DNA from: Rhodanobacter denitrificans
GTDB taxonomy: Bacteria > Pseudomonadota > Gammaproteobacteria > Xanthomonadales > Rhodanobacteraceae
DNA: 64,000 nt
Reading direction: 5' to 3'
Assembly: GCF_003335105.1 (NCBI RefSeq)
Contig: NZ_QFWQ01000004.1
Coordinates: 1-64,000 of the forward strand
Shown here: positions 13,003 through 22,409 of the stretch, one piece after another
Numbering within the stretch: position 1 is the stretch's first letter
How the letters are laid out: each line of letters starts with the position of its first letter
Made by a program: the position numbers and the translations under genes
The notes under the pieces: model-generated
The model's input: the letters and a program-made list of their open reading frames with translations, nothing else
Databases searched by the model: none
What the model was told of the DNA's origin: nothing

Positions 13003-14585
13003 CACTGCAACACCACGCTGGTGTAGGCCGGCACGCTCAGTGTGCTGCCGTGGATCGCCGCGCCGGGGCCGGTCTGCTTCAGCACGCGGGTGTAGTGCGG
13101 CTCGCCGGGCACGTCCAGCGCCATCGTCTGCGGCTGATTGGAGAGGTTGTGCACCACCAGCACGGTGTCGCGGCCATCGCTACGTTCCCAAGCGGCGAGG
13201 TGGTCGCTGGCTTCGGGGTAGGCACGGAAGCCGCCGTCGCGCAGCGCGGGCACCTCGCTGCGCCAGTGGATCAGCCGCGTATAGAAATGCAGCAGCGAGT
13301 GCGGATCGGCCTGCTCGGCCTCGACCGAGACGGCCGCGCCGTTGGCGGGGTTGCCGGTTTTCCAGCGGGTCTCGCCCTTCGCCCTGGTCGCGCGCTGCCA
13401 GCGCATCGGCTCGCGCAGCGCGGGGTCGGGTTTCTTGCCCAGCGTGCCCAGCTCTTCGCCGTAGTAGATGTACGGCTCGCCCGGCAGGGTGAGCAGCATC
13501 GCGGCGGCGGTGCGCATGTGTTGCGGGTTGCCGTCGAGCTGGCTCATCACGCGCTCCTGGTCGTGGTTGGACAGGAAAGGGGCATCCTTGATCGCCTTGC
13601 CGCCGACGGCCTCATAGGCGGCATAGCTGCGGTCGAGGGTGGGACCGAGCCCCTGGTTGCGCTCGCTTTTCGCGGCGTCGATCAGTTGCACCGCCAGCGG
13701 GAAGTTGAACACCGCGTCCAGCGGCTTCAGGTAGGGCGCGAGCATGGTGGCCGCGGGCTGCGTCACCTCGCCCACCAGGTAGGTATGCGGGTTCACCGCG
13801 TCGAGGCCGCGGCGGTATTCGTTCCACCAGTCGAGGTTCTTCGCCAGCGCGGCGGGATCGTCCACGTCCCAGGGGAAGTTCTCGTAGATGTGCCGGGCGG
13901 CGTCGAGGCGGAAGCCGTCCGCGCCCAGCTTCAGCCAGAACTGGCCGGCCTTGATCATCTCGGCGCGCACGGCGGAGTTGTCGTAGTTCAGGTCGGGCAT
14001 CTCCGCCGTGAAGATGCCGAGATAATGTTGTCCGGGAGCCGCTTGCTTGCCCGCTGCATGCCAAGCCTGGCTGCCGGCGGCGCTGCCGCTTTCCAGGTCG
14101 GTGTACTTGTCGGCCCAGCTGTACCAGTCGTGGTAGGGGCTGCTCGGATCCAGCGCGGCCTTGAACCACGGACTCTCGTTGCTGGTGTGGTTGATCACCA
14201 TGTCGATGATGATCCGGATGCCGCGCTTGTGCGCCTCGTCCGCCAGGCGGCGGAAGTCGGCCAGCGTGCCGTATTGCGGGTTCACCGCCTCGTAGTCGGT
14301 GACGTCGTAGCCGTGGTAGCTGGGCGAGGGGTTGATCGGCATCAGCCAGATGCCGCTGACGCCGAGCGACTGCAGGTAGTCGAGCTTCGCGGTGACGCCG
14401 TTGAGGTCGCCGGTGCCGTCGCCGTCGGTGTCGTACCAGCTGCGCACGAAGATCTCGTACCACACGCCGGAGGGGGCCGCTGCGGCAGGGGCGGCGGGCG
14501 CGGCTGCGGCCGGCGCGGGGCTGCCCAGCGCCGGCTGCGCGGCGAGCAGGACGAACAGCAGGGATGAAGCGAGGGATCGGATCAT
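13002..14585 (-). CDS. secreted GH13 alpha-amylase/alpha-glucosidase
   Basis: A 527-aa protein. The ATG at 14585 gives a good signal peptide (residues 1-21) followed by an Ala/Pro-rich linker (22-39). The GH13 barrel begins at VWYEIFVRSWYDTDGDG; Asp-rich DTDGDGTGD probably binds calcium. Motifs are IIDMVINHTS (127-135), nucleophile D228 in GFRLDAAR, E273 in LVGEVTQ and D342 in LSNHDQE. It lies between the halogenase homologue (34-bp gap) and the coupled GH31 gene, within the TonB-receptor unit. It should cut maltodextrins in the periplasm. Confidence 0.9.
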
Positions 14586-14619
14586 GGTTGGCTCCGGCCG
14601 CGGCGGCATGCCGCGGCGC

Positions 14620-16137
14620 TCATGTGACGGGGCTGCCGGCCGCGCGCGCCACGAAGGCGTGGTGCGCCGGCAGCGTGTTCTTCGCGCGGCCGACCAGGGT
14701 GCGGATGTCGGCAAGGAAACCGTCCAGCTGCGGCGTGGTCAGCGCGTCGGCCAGCGGGTGGTGGCGCTCCGGTTCGATGCGCTGGCCCAGCAGCACCTGC
14801 ACCCAGCCGGTTTCGGCGAACAACTCGTCGCCTTCGCGGAACACCATGCCGGTGCGGCGGAACAGCTCGATCCGGCGCGCCAGCGACGGCGGGATCTCCA
14901 TCGCGCCGCACTGCTGCCAGAACGGCGTGTCGGTGCGTTCGGTGGCCTTGTAGTGCAGGATCAGGAAATCGCGCACATGCTCGTACTCGAAGCGCGTCTG
15001 GCGGTTGTACTCGTCCACCAGTGCGCTGTCGCAGTGGCGGTCGGGGAACATCGCCAGCAGGCGGCTGATGCCGGACTGCACCAGGTGGATGCTGGTCGAT
15101 TCCAGCGGTTCCATGAAGCCGGCGGCCAGGCCCAGCGCGAGGCAGTTGCGGTTCCACGCCAGCCGGCGCATGCCGGTGACGAAACGCAGCGGGCGCGGAT
15201 CGCCCAGCGCTTCGGTTTCCAGGTTCGCCAGCAACTGGGCGGCAGCCTCGTCGTCGCTGATGAAGCGGCTACAATATACGTGGCCGTTGCCCACGCGGTG
15301 GCGCAGCGGGATGCGCCACTGCCAGCCGGCGGTGCGCGCGCTGGCCTGGGTGTACGGGCGCATCGGGCCGCCGGGGGCGCTGGCCACGGCCAGCGCGCGG
15401 TCGCAGGGCAGCCACTGCTGCCAGTTCTCGTAGCCGGTGTTCAGCGCGCCCTCGATCAGCAGGCCGCGGAAGCCGGAACAATCGACGAAGAAGTCGCCCT
15501 CGACGATCTCGCCGTTGTCCAGTTGCAGTGATTCGATGAAGCCGTCGCCGGCGCGCAGGCGCACGTCCACCACCTTGCCCTCGATGCGCTGCACGGCACC
15601 CGGCGCGATGCGCTCGCGCAGGTACTGGGCGTAGCGCGTGGCGTCGAAATGGTAGGCGTAGCGGATGCCGCCGAGCGGGTTGTCCGGTACGGTTTCCAGC
15701 GGTGCAAAACGGTTCTCGGCGGCGGCTGCGGCGTTGAGCGAATACGCCCACAGTCCCTGCGCGTCCGCGTGGCCGCGTTCCTGCACGGCGCGCAGCCAGT
15801 AATGGTGGAACGGCGTCAGCCCCAGCGGCAGGCCGAGGTCGCCGAACGCGTGCAGGTAGGAATCGCCCGGGCGGGTGAAGCCGTTGAGCTGCACGCCCAG
15901 CTTGTAGGTGCCATGGACGAAGCGCAGCAGCTCGTCCTCGTCGATGCCGAGGAAGCGGTTGATGTGGCGGATCTGCGGGATGGTGGCCTCGCCCACGCCG
16001 ACGGTGCCGATCTCGGCCGACTCGACCAGGCGGATGGCGACGCCCGTTCCGAGCGCCTGCGCCAGCAGCGCCGCCGCCATCCAGCCGGCGGTGCCACCGC
16101 CGACGATCACCACCTGGCGGATGCGGGAGTCGTTCAT
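14620..16137 (-). CDS. flavin-dependent tryptophan-halogenase family protein
   Basis: A 505-aa FAD protein. The dinucleotide motif GGGTAGW (13-19), the halogenase signature WQWRIP (272-277), K79 (GTYKLG) and E346 (MEPLEST) match the positions of the catalytic Lys and Glu of PrnA/RebH. So the residues needed to make and use hypohalite appear to be present. The ATG at 16137 was chosen because the longer frame runs into the upstream terminator. The gene follows a TonB-dependent receptor; this pairing is common in Xanthomonadales and Caulobacter carbohydrate loci, where the substrate is unknown. It need not act on free tryptophan. Confidence 0.88.
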   Translation of the reverse strand: MNDSRIRQVVIVGGGTAGWMAAALLAQALGTGVAIRLVESAEIGTVGVGEATIPQIRHINRFLGIDEDELLRFVHGTYKLGVQLNGFTRPGDSYLHAFGDLGLPLGLTPFHHYWLRAVQERGHADAQGLWAYSLNAAAAAENRFAPLETVPDNPLGGIRYAYHFDATRYAQYLRERIAPGAVQRIEGKVVDVRLRAGDGFIESLQLDNGEIVEGDFFVDCSGFRGLLIEGALNTGYENWQQWLPCDRALAVASAPGGPMRPYTQASARTAGWQWRIPLRHRVGNGHVYCSRFISDDEAAAQLLANLETEALGDPRPLRFVTGMRRLAWNRNCLALGLAAGFMEPLESTSIHLVQSGISRLLAMFPDRHCDSALVDEYNRQTRFEYEHVRDFLILHYKATERTDTPFWQQCGAMEIPPSLARRIELFRRTGMVFREGDELFAETGWVQVLLGQRIEPERHHPLADALTTPQLDGFLADIRTLVGRAKNTLPAHHAFVARAAGSPVT

Positions 16138-16196
16138 GTCATCGTTCCTCGGCACCCTGTCGATATTGCCGCGCCACTCTCGCCGCGCGGATGATG

Positions 16197-16231
16197 AAAA
16201 AAAAGCCCCGCTGGAAAAAACACAGCGGGGC
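16197..16231 (-). terminator. intrinsic terminator after the TonB receptor gene
   Basis: On the minus strand a 9-bp stem (GCCCCGCTG / CAGCGGGGC, nine-base loop) is followed by eight T residues (16204-16197). It lies 28 bp beyond the receptor stop and before the halogenase start. As the downstream genes have no evident promoter here, it probably lets only part of the transcripts through. Confidence 0.88.
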
Positions 16232-16258
16232 ACCATGGGGAGGTAATGTCGATACGGC

Positions 16259-19174
16259 TTACTGGAACTTGTACGAGGCACCCAGGGAGTAGGTGCGACC
16301 GTAGCGTTCCCACATCTGCACCTGACGCGGGTCGTTGTTCTGGAACGTGGTGAAGATCTTGTTCGACAGGTTCGAGCCCTGCGCGATCAGGGTCAGGCCC
16401 TTGAAGCGGCCGCTGTCGAACGTGTAGCTCACCTGTGCGTCGAAACTGCTGCCGCCCTTCAGCGTCTGCTCGATGCGCGTGGCGCTGATGCCCGACACCT
16501 CGCCCAGGAAGTTCGAGCGGTAGTTGTCGCTGATGCGCGCCTCGAAGCCGTTGTGCTGGTAGTACACGGTGCCGTTGGCGACCCACTTGGACAGACCCGG
16601 CACGGTGATCGGGGTGGCATTGCCAGGGTAGACCAGCGAGCTCTTGGTGCGGTTGGCGGTGAGGATCGTGCCAAAGCCGTCGAGCACCGGGGTGAGCAGG
16701 TTGAACGGCAGGTTCAGCGTGCCCTGCAGGCCCTTCACGTAGCCGCGGCCTTGGTTGGTCGGGCCGCTCACGATGCCGTAGGGGGTGCCCAGCTGGCTCA
16801 ACTGCGCCGGGCTGAGGGTGAACGGCAGGAAGGAGCTGAAGTTGTACAGGAAGGACGAGTTCGGGTTGATGTAGTCGTGCAGGCCGATGAAGTAGCCCGA
16901 CACCGAGAAGTAGCCGCCACCGCCACCGCTGCGGCACAGGTCCGAGTTCTTCTGGTCGGCGGAGTTGCACTCGTAGCCCGATGCGGGGCCGGAGAAATAG
17001 TGCTCGTAGCTGACGTTGAAGTTGTCGGCCATCGTCGGCTTGAGCTTCGGGTTGCCGCCCGAGGCGCTGAAGTAGGCCTGGTTCGGGTCGGTGCTCGCCA
17101 GGTGCGTGACGTTGCCGCTCACCCCGAGGCCGGCGTTCATCTGGTCCATGCGCGGGCGGGCCAGGGTGCGGGCCGCGCTGAAGCGCAGGTTGTCGTTGTC
17201 GGTGAAGCCGAAGATCAGGTTCGCGCTGGGCAGGTAGCGGGTGTAGCTGGTGCTGCCGGTCACCGGGATCAGGGTGATCCCGTTGCCGGTGATGGTGCTG
17301 CCCGGCGCCACGCGCTCGCCGGTCGCACTCTGCGCGGTGTGCTGCGCCTGCATGCCGAAGTTGCCGCGCAGGCTGACGTCGCCCAGGTGGGTGTCGATGT
17401 TGAACTGCACGTACGGAGTGAAGACGTTCTCATGCGTCTTCCAGTCCGGCGGCGTGCCGGTGTTGGAGCCGAACGTCGGCACGTTCACCAGGGAGCCGTT
17501 GTCGATCAGGGCGAACGGGTTGTAGCAGATCTGCGAGCCGATGCCCATCCACGACAGCGGATCGCAGCTGCTGCCGCCCTGGATCGGTGCGGTCTTGACC
17601 GCATTGCCGCCGCTGAGGGTGCCGCCACCCAGCGTGAGGAAGGCCTGGTCGATGTGGTAGGTCTTGTTGCGGCGGCTGTTGCTCACGCCGAACTCCACGC
17701 TGGAGAACGGACCGCTGGTGAAGCTGCGCTCCACCGCCAGGCGCACGTTGGCGAGGTAGTCGACGGTGCGCGGCGCGTTGATGAAGCCGGCCTGCACCAC
17801 ATCGTTGCCGGCGCCCCAGCCCTGCGGATCGGTCAGCACCACGCCCTGGGTGTAGTTGAGCGACGGGCTGAGGTTGAGCAGGCGATTGCCGAGTTCGCTG
17901 AAGCCCACGGTGTCGAGCGCGCCGTTGGCCGGGGTGTAGCCGGTGCCGGAATAGCTTTCGAGATTGACGCTGTGGTTGGTGGCACGCGAATAGTTCGCGT
18001 TGGCGTTGATCGTCCAGTTCTCGTTGATGGTGAACTTGTTTTCCCAGTTGAAGTTGTAGACCCGGGCGCTGGTGCTGTTGTAGTCGTTGCGGATCACCGG
18101 CTTGACGTTGCCGTAGGTGCCGCTCTGCACGAAGCCGTTCTGGGCGACGGCGCCCGGCAGCAGCTTGGCGGAGCTCCACCACAGCGGGAACTCCATGCCC
18201 TTGGCCTGCTGGGTTTCCTTGAAATTGTCGTAGGTCAGGTCGATGGTGCCGGTGTAGAACTCGTTCGGCTGCCACTGCACGGTGGCCAGCGCACCGTTGC
18301 GCTTCATCGAGTCGGTGATGCCGTAGTTCTTCGAGCCGCCGATCACCGCATCACCGTTCGCGTCGGAGGGGTAGCCCCACGGCGCCTGATGCTGGATTTG
18401 CGTGGGGTTGTCCTCCAGGTCCACGCCCAGGGTCACGCCGAACGTGTGGTCGGCAAACTGGTTCACCCATACGCCGTTGACGTTGTGGCCCGTGTTGCCC
18501 ACGCCCTTGCCCGGTGCCAGCTCGGACATGCTGTTCCAGATGTACTTGGCATTCACCGCCGCCTCGGGGCCGCTCTTGTCCAGCGGACGGATGGTGTGCA
18601 TGTCGACCGTGCCGGACAGGCCCTGGCCGATCAGGTCGGCCTGGGGGCTCAGGTGCACCACCACGTTGTCGAACCAGCTCGACGGGTACTGGTCGAACTG
18701 CACGTCGCGGTTGTTCGAGGTCGACACCTGCTGGCCGCCGTTGATCAGGGCGGTGGAGAAATCGGGGCCGAGGCCGTGGATGGTCAGCACCTGCGGGCGG
18801 CCGTTCAAGGTCTGCACGGCGAGGCCGGGCAGGCGGCCCAGCGTGTCGGCGATGGAGGTGCCGGGCAGCTTGCCGACCTGTTCCGCCGAGACCGCCTCGA
18901 CGATGGAGTCGGCGTTCTTCTTCAGCGCGGTGGAGTTCTCGATGCTGCTGATGAAGCCGTTGACCTCGACGGACTGCAGCTGCTTCTGCGACTTGCGCTT
19001 GCCGTCGGCGTCCTTGCTGTTCTGGTCGGCCTTGTCGGTCGACGCCGCCGGCGCCTGATCCTGCGTGCTCTGCTGCTGGCCGGACAAGGGCGCGGTCGCG
19101 GCGTAGGCCGTGGCGCACATGCCAAGGCACACCGATGCGATCGCCATCGCCAGCACGTTATGTTTCAGAACCAT
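16259..19174 (-). CDS. TonB-dependent outer-membrane receptor (glucan uptake)
   Basis: A 971-aa receptor. The ATG at 19174 has a strong ribosome site (GGGAGGGG) and gives a signal peptide to about residue 26. A Gln/Lys-rich linker precedes the possible TonB box near VEVNGF. The plug domain follows (ADTLGRLPGLAVQ, GLGPDFSTALINGGQQ), and then a 22-strand barrel ending in YSLGASYKFQ; the final Phe is penultimate rather than last. It imports a large ligand energised by TonB. Surrounding amylases, the halogenase and the shared operator argue for maltodextrin, as with MalA-type receptors of Caulobacter. First gene of its unit. Confidence 0.92.
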   Translation of the reverse strand: MVLKHNVLAMAIASVCLGMCATAYAATAPLSGQQQSTQDQAPAASTDKADQNSKDADGKRKSQKQLQSVEVNGFISSIENSTALKKNADSIVEAVSAEQVGKLPGTSIADTLGRLPGLAVQTLNGRPQVLTIHGLGPDFSTALINGGQQVSTSNNRDVQFDQYPSSWFDNVVVHLSPQADLIGQGLSGTVDMHTIRPLDKSGPEAAVNAKYIWNSMSELAPGKGVGNTGHNVNGVWVNQFADHTFGVTLGVDLEDNPTQIQHQAPWGYPSDANGDAVIGGSKNYGITDSMKRNGALATVQWQPNEFYTGTIDLTYDNFKETQQAKGMEFPLWWSSAKLLPGAVAQNGFVQSGTYGNVKPVIRNDYNSTSARVYNFNWENKFTINENWTINANANYSRATNHSVNLESYSGTGYTPANGALDTVGFSELGNRLLNLSPSLNYTQGVVLTDPQGWGAGNDVVQAGFINAPRTVDYLANVRLAVERSFTSGPFSSVEFGVSNSRRNKTYHIDQAFLTLGGGTLSGGNAVKTAPIQGGSSCDPLSWMGIGSQICYNPFALIDNGSLVNVPTFGSNTGTPPDWKTHENVFTPYVQFNIDTHLGDVSLRGNFGMQAQHTAQSATGERVAPGSTITGNGITLIPVTGSTSYTRYLPSANLIFGFTDNDNLRFSAARTLARPRMDQMNAGLGVSGNVTHLASTDPNQAYFSASGGNPKLKPTMADNFNVSYEHYFSGPASGYECNSADQKNSDLCRSGGGGGYFSVSGYFIGLHDYINPNSSFLYNFSSFLPFTLSPAQLSQLGTPYGIVSGPTNQGRGYVKGLQGTLNLPFNLLTPVLDGFGTILTANRTKSSLVYPGNATPITVPGLSKWVANGTVYYQHNGFEARISDNYRSNFLGEVSGISATRIEQTLKGGSSFDAQVSYTFDSGRFKGLTLIAQGSNLSNKIFTTFQNNDPRQVQMWERYGRTYSLGASYKFQ

Positions 19175-19325
19175 GTAATCCCCTCCCACAAAGGTGTGTC
19201 GCCGTCGATCTTGATGGATAGATGCCCCGCGCTTCCGTCGGCGACGACCGTCGGCAGGTGCGCAGCCGAGGTTTTCGGCGGCGTGTATCCATGGTAGGCC
19301 GGGGTTTCTGCAGCGAAGCATTTCC

Positions 19326-19341
19326 TGCATACGTATTCATG
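19326..19341. promoter_or_regulatory. putative operator, TACGTA-centred palindrome (copy 2)
   Basis: TGCATACGTATTCATG lies 151 bp upstream of the TonB receptor start. It is identical to the core of copy 1 at 6637-6652. Together with copy 3 it brackets the divergent promoter region (19175-19606), which contains no gene. Centre-to-centre distance to copy 3 is 169 bp. Confidence 0.7.
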
Positions 19342-19393
19342 CCGGGTGCCATCGAACGTTTATTGCGTTGCAACATCACATGTGTATGGAACC

Positions 19394-19412
19394 GGGCCAC
19401 GCGGCGTGGCCC
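19394..19412. repeat. perfect GC-rich dyad between the divergent promoters
   Basis: GGGCCACGC and GCGTGGCCC flank a single G, giving a 19-bp perfect dyad about midway between operator copies 2 and 3. It may be a second regulator site or a hairpin formed in a leader transcript. No T run follows on either strand, so it is not a normal terminator. Confidence 0.45.
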
Positions 19413-19494
19413 GCGGTGCGGCTTGACATGCACCATGGCGTATGCACCGCGGCCGCTCGTCACGCCGATGTCGCATGTCGCACCTGCAGCACGA

Positions 19495-19510
19495 ATGAAT
19501 ACGTATGCAC
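19495..19510. promoter_or_regulatory. putative operator, TACGTA-centred palindrome (copy 3)
   Basis: ATGAATACGTATGCAC is the inverse of copies 1 and 2 and lies 97 bp upstream of the cytoplasmic alpha-glucosidase start. The opposite orientation matches the divergent transcription. Binding by one LacI-type regulator at copies 2 and 3 could loop the intervening DNA. Confidence 0.7.
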
Positions 19511-19606
19511 ATCCGTGCAAGTCGCAACAGGGCTGCGGCTAAGCTGATCCGCATTCAACGACGGGCGATGGAACGCGCCCGCATCATGTGCTGGGGACAC
19601 GTTTAA

Positions 19607-21229
19607 ATGACCGATGCACCCTGGTGGCGCGGCGCCGTCACCTACCAGATCTATCCGCGCAGTTTCCTGGACACCAACGGCGATGGCGTGGGCGACCTGC
19701 CGGGCATCATCGATCGGCTCGACTACGTGGCCGGCCTCGGCGTGGACGCGATCTGGATTGCGCCGTTCTTCAAGTCGCCGATGGCCGACTTCGGCTACGA
19801 CATCGCCGACTACCGCGACGTCGACCCGCTGTTCGGCACGCTGGCCGACTTCGACCGGCTGCTGGCGAAGGCGCACGCGCTGGGCCTGAAGGTGATGATC
19901 GACCAGGTGCTCAGCCATACCTCGGCCGAGCACGCGTGGTTCCGCGAAAGCCGCGAGAGCCGCGACAACCCTAAGGCCGACTGGTACGTGTGGGCCGACG
20001 CGAAGGACGACGGCAGCGCGCCGAACAACTGGCTGTCGCTGTTCGGCGGCAGCGCCTGGCAGTGGGAGCCGCGCCGCGGCCAGTACTACCTGCACAACTT
20101 CCTGACCTCGCAACCGGACCTGAACTTCTACCACCCGGATGTGCGCGCGGCGATCCTCGACAGCGTGCGCTTCTGGCTGGACAAGGGCGTGGACGGCTTC
20201 CGCCTGGACGCGATCAACTTCTGCTTCCACGACCGCGAGCTGCGCGACAACCCGCCCAAGCCGAAGGAAAAGCGCACGGGCCGCGGCTTCAGCCCGGACA
20301 ACCCCTACGCGTTCCAGTACCACTATTACAACAACACCCGGCCGGAGAACCTGGCGTTCCTCGGCGAGCTGCGCGCACTGATGGATCGCTACCCGGGCGC
20401 GGCCACGCTGGGCGAGATCTCCTCGGAGGATTCGCTGGCGACGATGGCCGAATACACGCGCCCCGGCCGGCTGCACATGGGCTACAGCTTCGAGCTGCTC
20501 ACCGACGATTTCAGCGCCGCGCACATCCGCGGCACGGTGCAGGCGCTGGAAGCGCAGATGACCGACGGCTGGCCGTGCTGGGCGATCTCCAACCACGACG
20601 TCGAGCGCGTGCTGACGCGCTGGGGCAGGGGCCGGCCGTCGGCGCAACTGGCCAACCTGCTCACCGCGATGGTCTGTTCGCTGCGCGGCTCGGTCTGCGT
20701 GTACCAGGGCGAGGAGCTGGGCCTGACCGAGGCCGAACTGCCCTACGAGGCGCTGCAGGATCCCTACGGCATCGCGTTCTGGCCGCAGTTCAAGGGCCGC
20801 GACGGTTGCCGCACGCCGATGCCGTGGAGCGACGTCGACGCGCAAGCCGGCTTCAGCGGCGGCATGCCGTGGCTGCCGGTACCGGCGGAACATCACGCGC
20901 TGGCGGTGAGCCGGCAGGAGGCCGACCCGCATTCGGTGCTGAACGGCTTCCGCCGCTTCATGCACTGGCGCAAGTCGCAGCCGGCGCTGCGCTGGGGCGA
21001 CATCGCCTTCATCGACACCGCCGAGCCGGTGCTGGCATTCACCCGCCGCCTCGCCGGGCAGACCGTGCTGGTGGCGTTCAACCTGGCCGATGCCGAAGTT
21101 GCGATCGACCTGCCCGCGGAGCTCGGCGAGCAGCAGCCGCTGGACGGCCACGGCCTGGTCGCCGGCCGCCTCGACGGCCGCCGCCTGCATCTGCCTGGCC
21201 ACGGCGCATGGTTCGCCAGCGTGGCGTGA
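19607..21229 (+). CDS. cytoplasmic GH13 alpha-glucosidase
   Basis: A 540-aa enzyme without signal peptide, so it acts in the cytoplasm. It resembles the Xanthomonas/Halomonas alpha-glucosidases of subfamily GH13_23. Features include the calcium-type loop DTNGDGVGD (22-30), IDQVLSHTS (98-106), nucleophile D201 in DGFRLDAIN, E270 in LGEISSE and D331 in SNHDVER. It should hydrolyse maltose and short maltodextrins delivered by the MFS carrier to glucose. Divergent from the TonB receptor and preceded by operator copy 3. Its stop overlaps the start of the esterase gene (TGATG). Confidence 0.92.
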   Translation: MTDAPWWRGAVTYQIYPRSFLDTNGDGVGDLPGIIDRLDYVAGLGVDAIWIAPFFKSPMADFGYDIADYRDVDPLFGTLADFDRLLAKAHALGLKVMIDQVLSHTSAEHAWFRESRESRDNPKADWYVWADAKDDGSAPNNWLSLFGGSAWQWEPRRGQYYLHNFLTSQPDLNFYHPDVRAAILDSVRFWLDKGVDGFRLDAINFCFHDRELRDNPPKPKEKRTGRGFSPDNPYAFQYHYYNNTRPENLAFLGELRALMDRYPGAATLGEISSEDSLATMAEYTRPGRLHMGYSFELLTDDFSAAHIRGTVQALEAQMTDGWPCWAISNHDVERVLTRWGRGRPSAQLANLLTAMVCSLRGSVCVYQGEELGLTEAELPYEALQDPYGIAFWPQFKGRDGCRTPMPWSDVDAQAGFSGGMPWLPVPAEHHALAVSRQEADPHSVLNGFRRFMHWRKSQPALRWGDIAFIDTAEPVLAFTRRLAGQTVLVAFNLADAEVAIDLPAELGEQQPLDGHGLVAGRLDGRRLHLPGHGAWFASVA

Positions 21230-22206
21230 TGACGCTTCGCCTCGTCGTCCTGCCGTGGCTGCTGCTCGGTGCCTTGATCGTCGCCGGCAACGCGGTCGCG
21301 TCGGAGGGCGGCGCCGCTGACGCACCGGTGCAGCTGCAGCTCGACGCGCCGGCGTTCGCGCCGGAGCGGATCAAGCTGGCGGTCTACCTGCCGCCCGGCT
21401 ACGCGGACGCCCCGCGCCGCCGTTACCCGGTGCTGTACGCGAACGACGGCCAGGACATGGCCGCGGTGGACCTGCAGCCGACGCTGGCGAGGCTGTACCG
21501 CGAGCGCGCGATCGAGCCGGTGATCGTGGTGGCGATCCGCATGCTGGACGACCGCGCCAGCGGCTACGGCCTGTTCGATCGCGCCAGCGCGCGCAGCCTC
21601 GTCGGCGGTTCGCGGATCGGCCCGATCGGCGTGCGCGCGCAGGACTATTCCGCCTGGGTCGCCACCGTGCTGGTGCCGTATGTCGACGCGCACTACCGCA
21701 CGCACCGCGCCGCGCGCGGACGCACGATGCTAGGCTGGTCGCTCGGTGCGCTGAACGCCTTCAGCCTCGGCTGGCAATATCCGGAGGTGTTCGGCCGGGT
21801 GGGCGCCTTCTCGCCCTCGTTCTGGCTGGCGGCGGACCGCAGCAGCGCCACCGCGATCCAGCACACGCGGCTGGCGCAGGCGATGGTCGATCGCGGCCCC
21901 CGGCGCGCCGGCCTGAAGTTCTGGTTCGCGGCGGGCACGGCGGAGGAAACCGCCGACCGCGACGGCGACGGCGTCAACGACACGATCGACGACGTGCAGG
22001 ATCTGCTTGAAGGCTATAGCGGTGCCGACGGCTTTCGCGCGCGCGGCCTGAGTCAGCTCGGTTATTCGATCAACCTGGACTACGCGGGACATCCGTCGCG
22101 CAGGGCGGATGCCTCGCTGTTCCTGTTGCCGGGCGGCCAGCACAACCAGGCGTCATGGAAGCAGATGTTGCCGCTGTTCCTGCGCTGGGCCTACGGCCGG
22201 CGTTGA
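21229..22206 (+). CDS. secreted alpha/beta-hydrolase, esterase-D-like
   Basis: A 325-aa protein with a signal peptide (residues 1-25, cleavage after AVA) and an alpha/beta-hydrolase fold of the putative-esterase (Fes/esterase D) group. The nucleophile is S171 in GWSLGA, and the C-terminal His is probably in GGQHNQ. An Asp-rich stretch near residue 245 (DRDGDGVND) looks like a calcium loop. It is translationally coupled to the alpha-glucosidase, which suggests de-esterification of a glucan ligand or its products in the periplasm. Substrate unknown. ATG at 21229 is fixed by the overlap. Confidence 0.8.
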   Translation: MTLRLVVLPWLLLGALIVAGNAVASEGGAADAPVQLQLDAPAFAPERIKLAVYLPPGYADAPRRRYPVLYANDGQDMAAVDLQPTLARLYRERAIEPVIVVAIRMLDDRASGYGLFDRASARSLVGGSRIGPIGVRAQDYSAWVATVLVPYVDAHYRTHRAARGRTMLGWSLGALNAFSLGWQYPEVFGRVGAFSPSFWLAADRSSATAIQHTRLAQAMVDRGPRRAGLKFWFAAGTAEETADRDGDGVNDTIDDVQDLLEGYSGADGFRARGLSQLGYSINLDYAGHPSRRADASLFLLPGGQHNQASWKQMLPLFLRWAYGRR

Positions 22207-22299
22207 TCCTGGCCTTGCTCCTCCCTGCGTATAGCGGGAGGTCGTGACGGAGAAGGTCAAGGGTTGAACCCACCTCAGCCTCCCCTGCGAAGCAGGTCC

Positions 22300-22365
22300 G
22301 TAGGGCGGGCACCGCCCGCCGGCTCTCCGGCATGCCGGAAGTGCGGCGGGCGGTGCCCGCCCTAC
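22300..22365. repeat. REP-like inverted repeat pair, type A (second copy)
   Basis: GTAGGGCGGGCACCGCCCGCC (22300-22320) and a facing unit ending GGGCGGTGCCCGCCCTAC (22365) repeat the arrangement at 6698-6762. It lies in the 203-bp gap between the convergent esterase and M28 peptidase genes, where it could serve as a bidirectional transcript end. Confidence 0.75.
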
Positions 22366-22409
22366 TTCGTCAAGGCGGGTTCGCTACACGAACCCGGCGA
22401 CAGCGTGGG

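Noticed and set aside
19423-19428. TTGACA as a sigma-70 -35 box for the alpha-glucosidase
   Set aside because: No acceptable -10 at 16-18 bp; the nearest TATGCA is only about 12 bp away.
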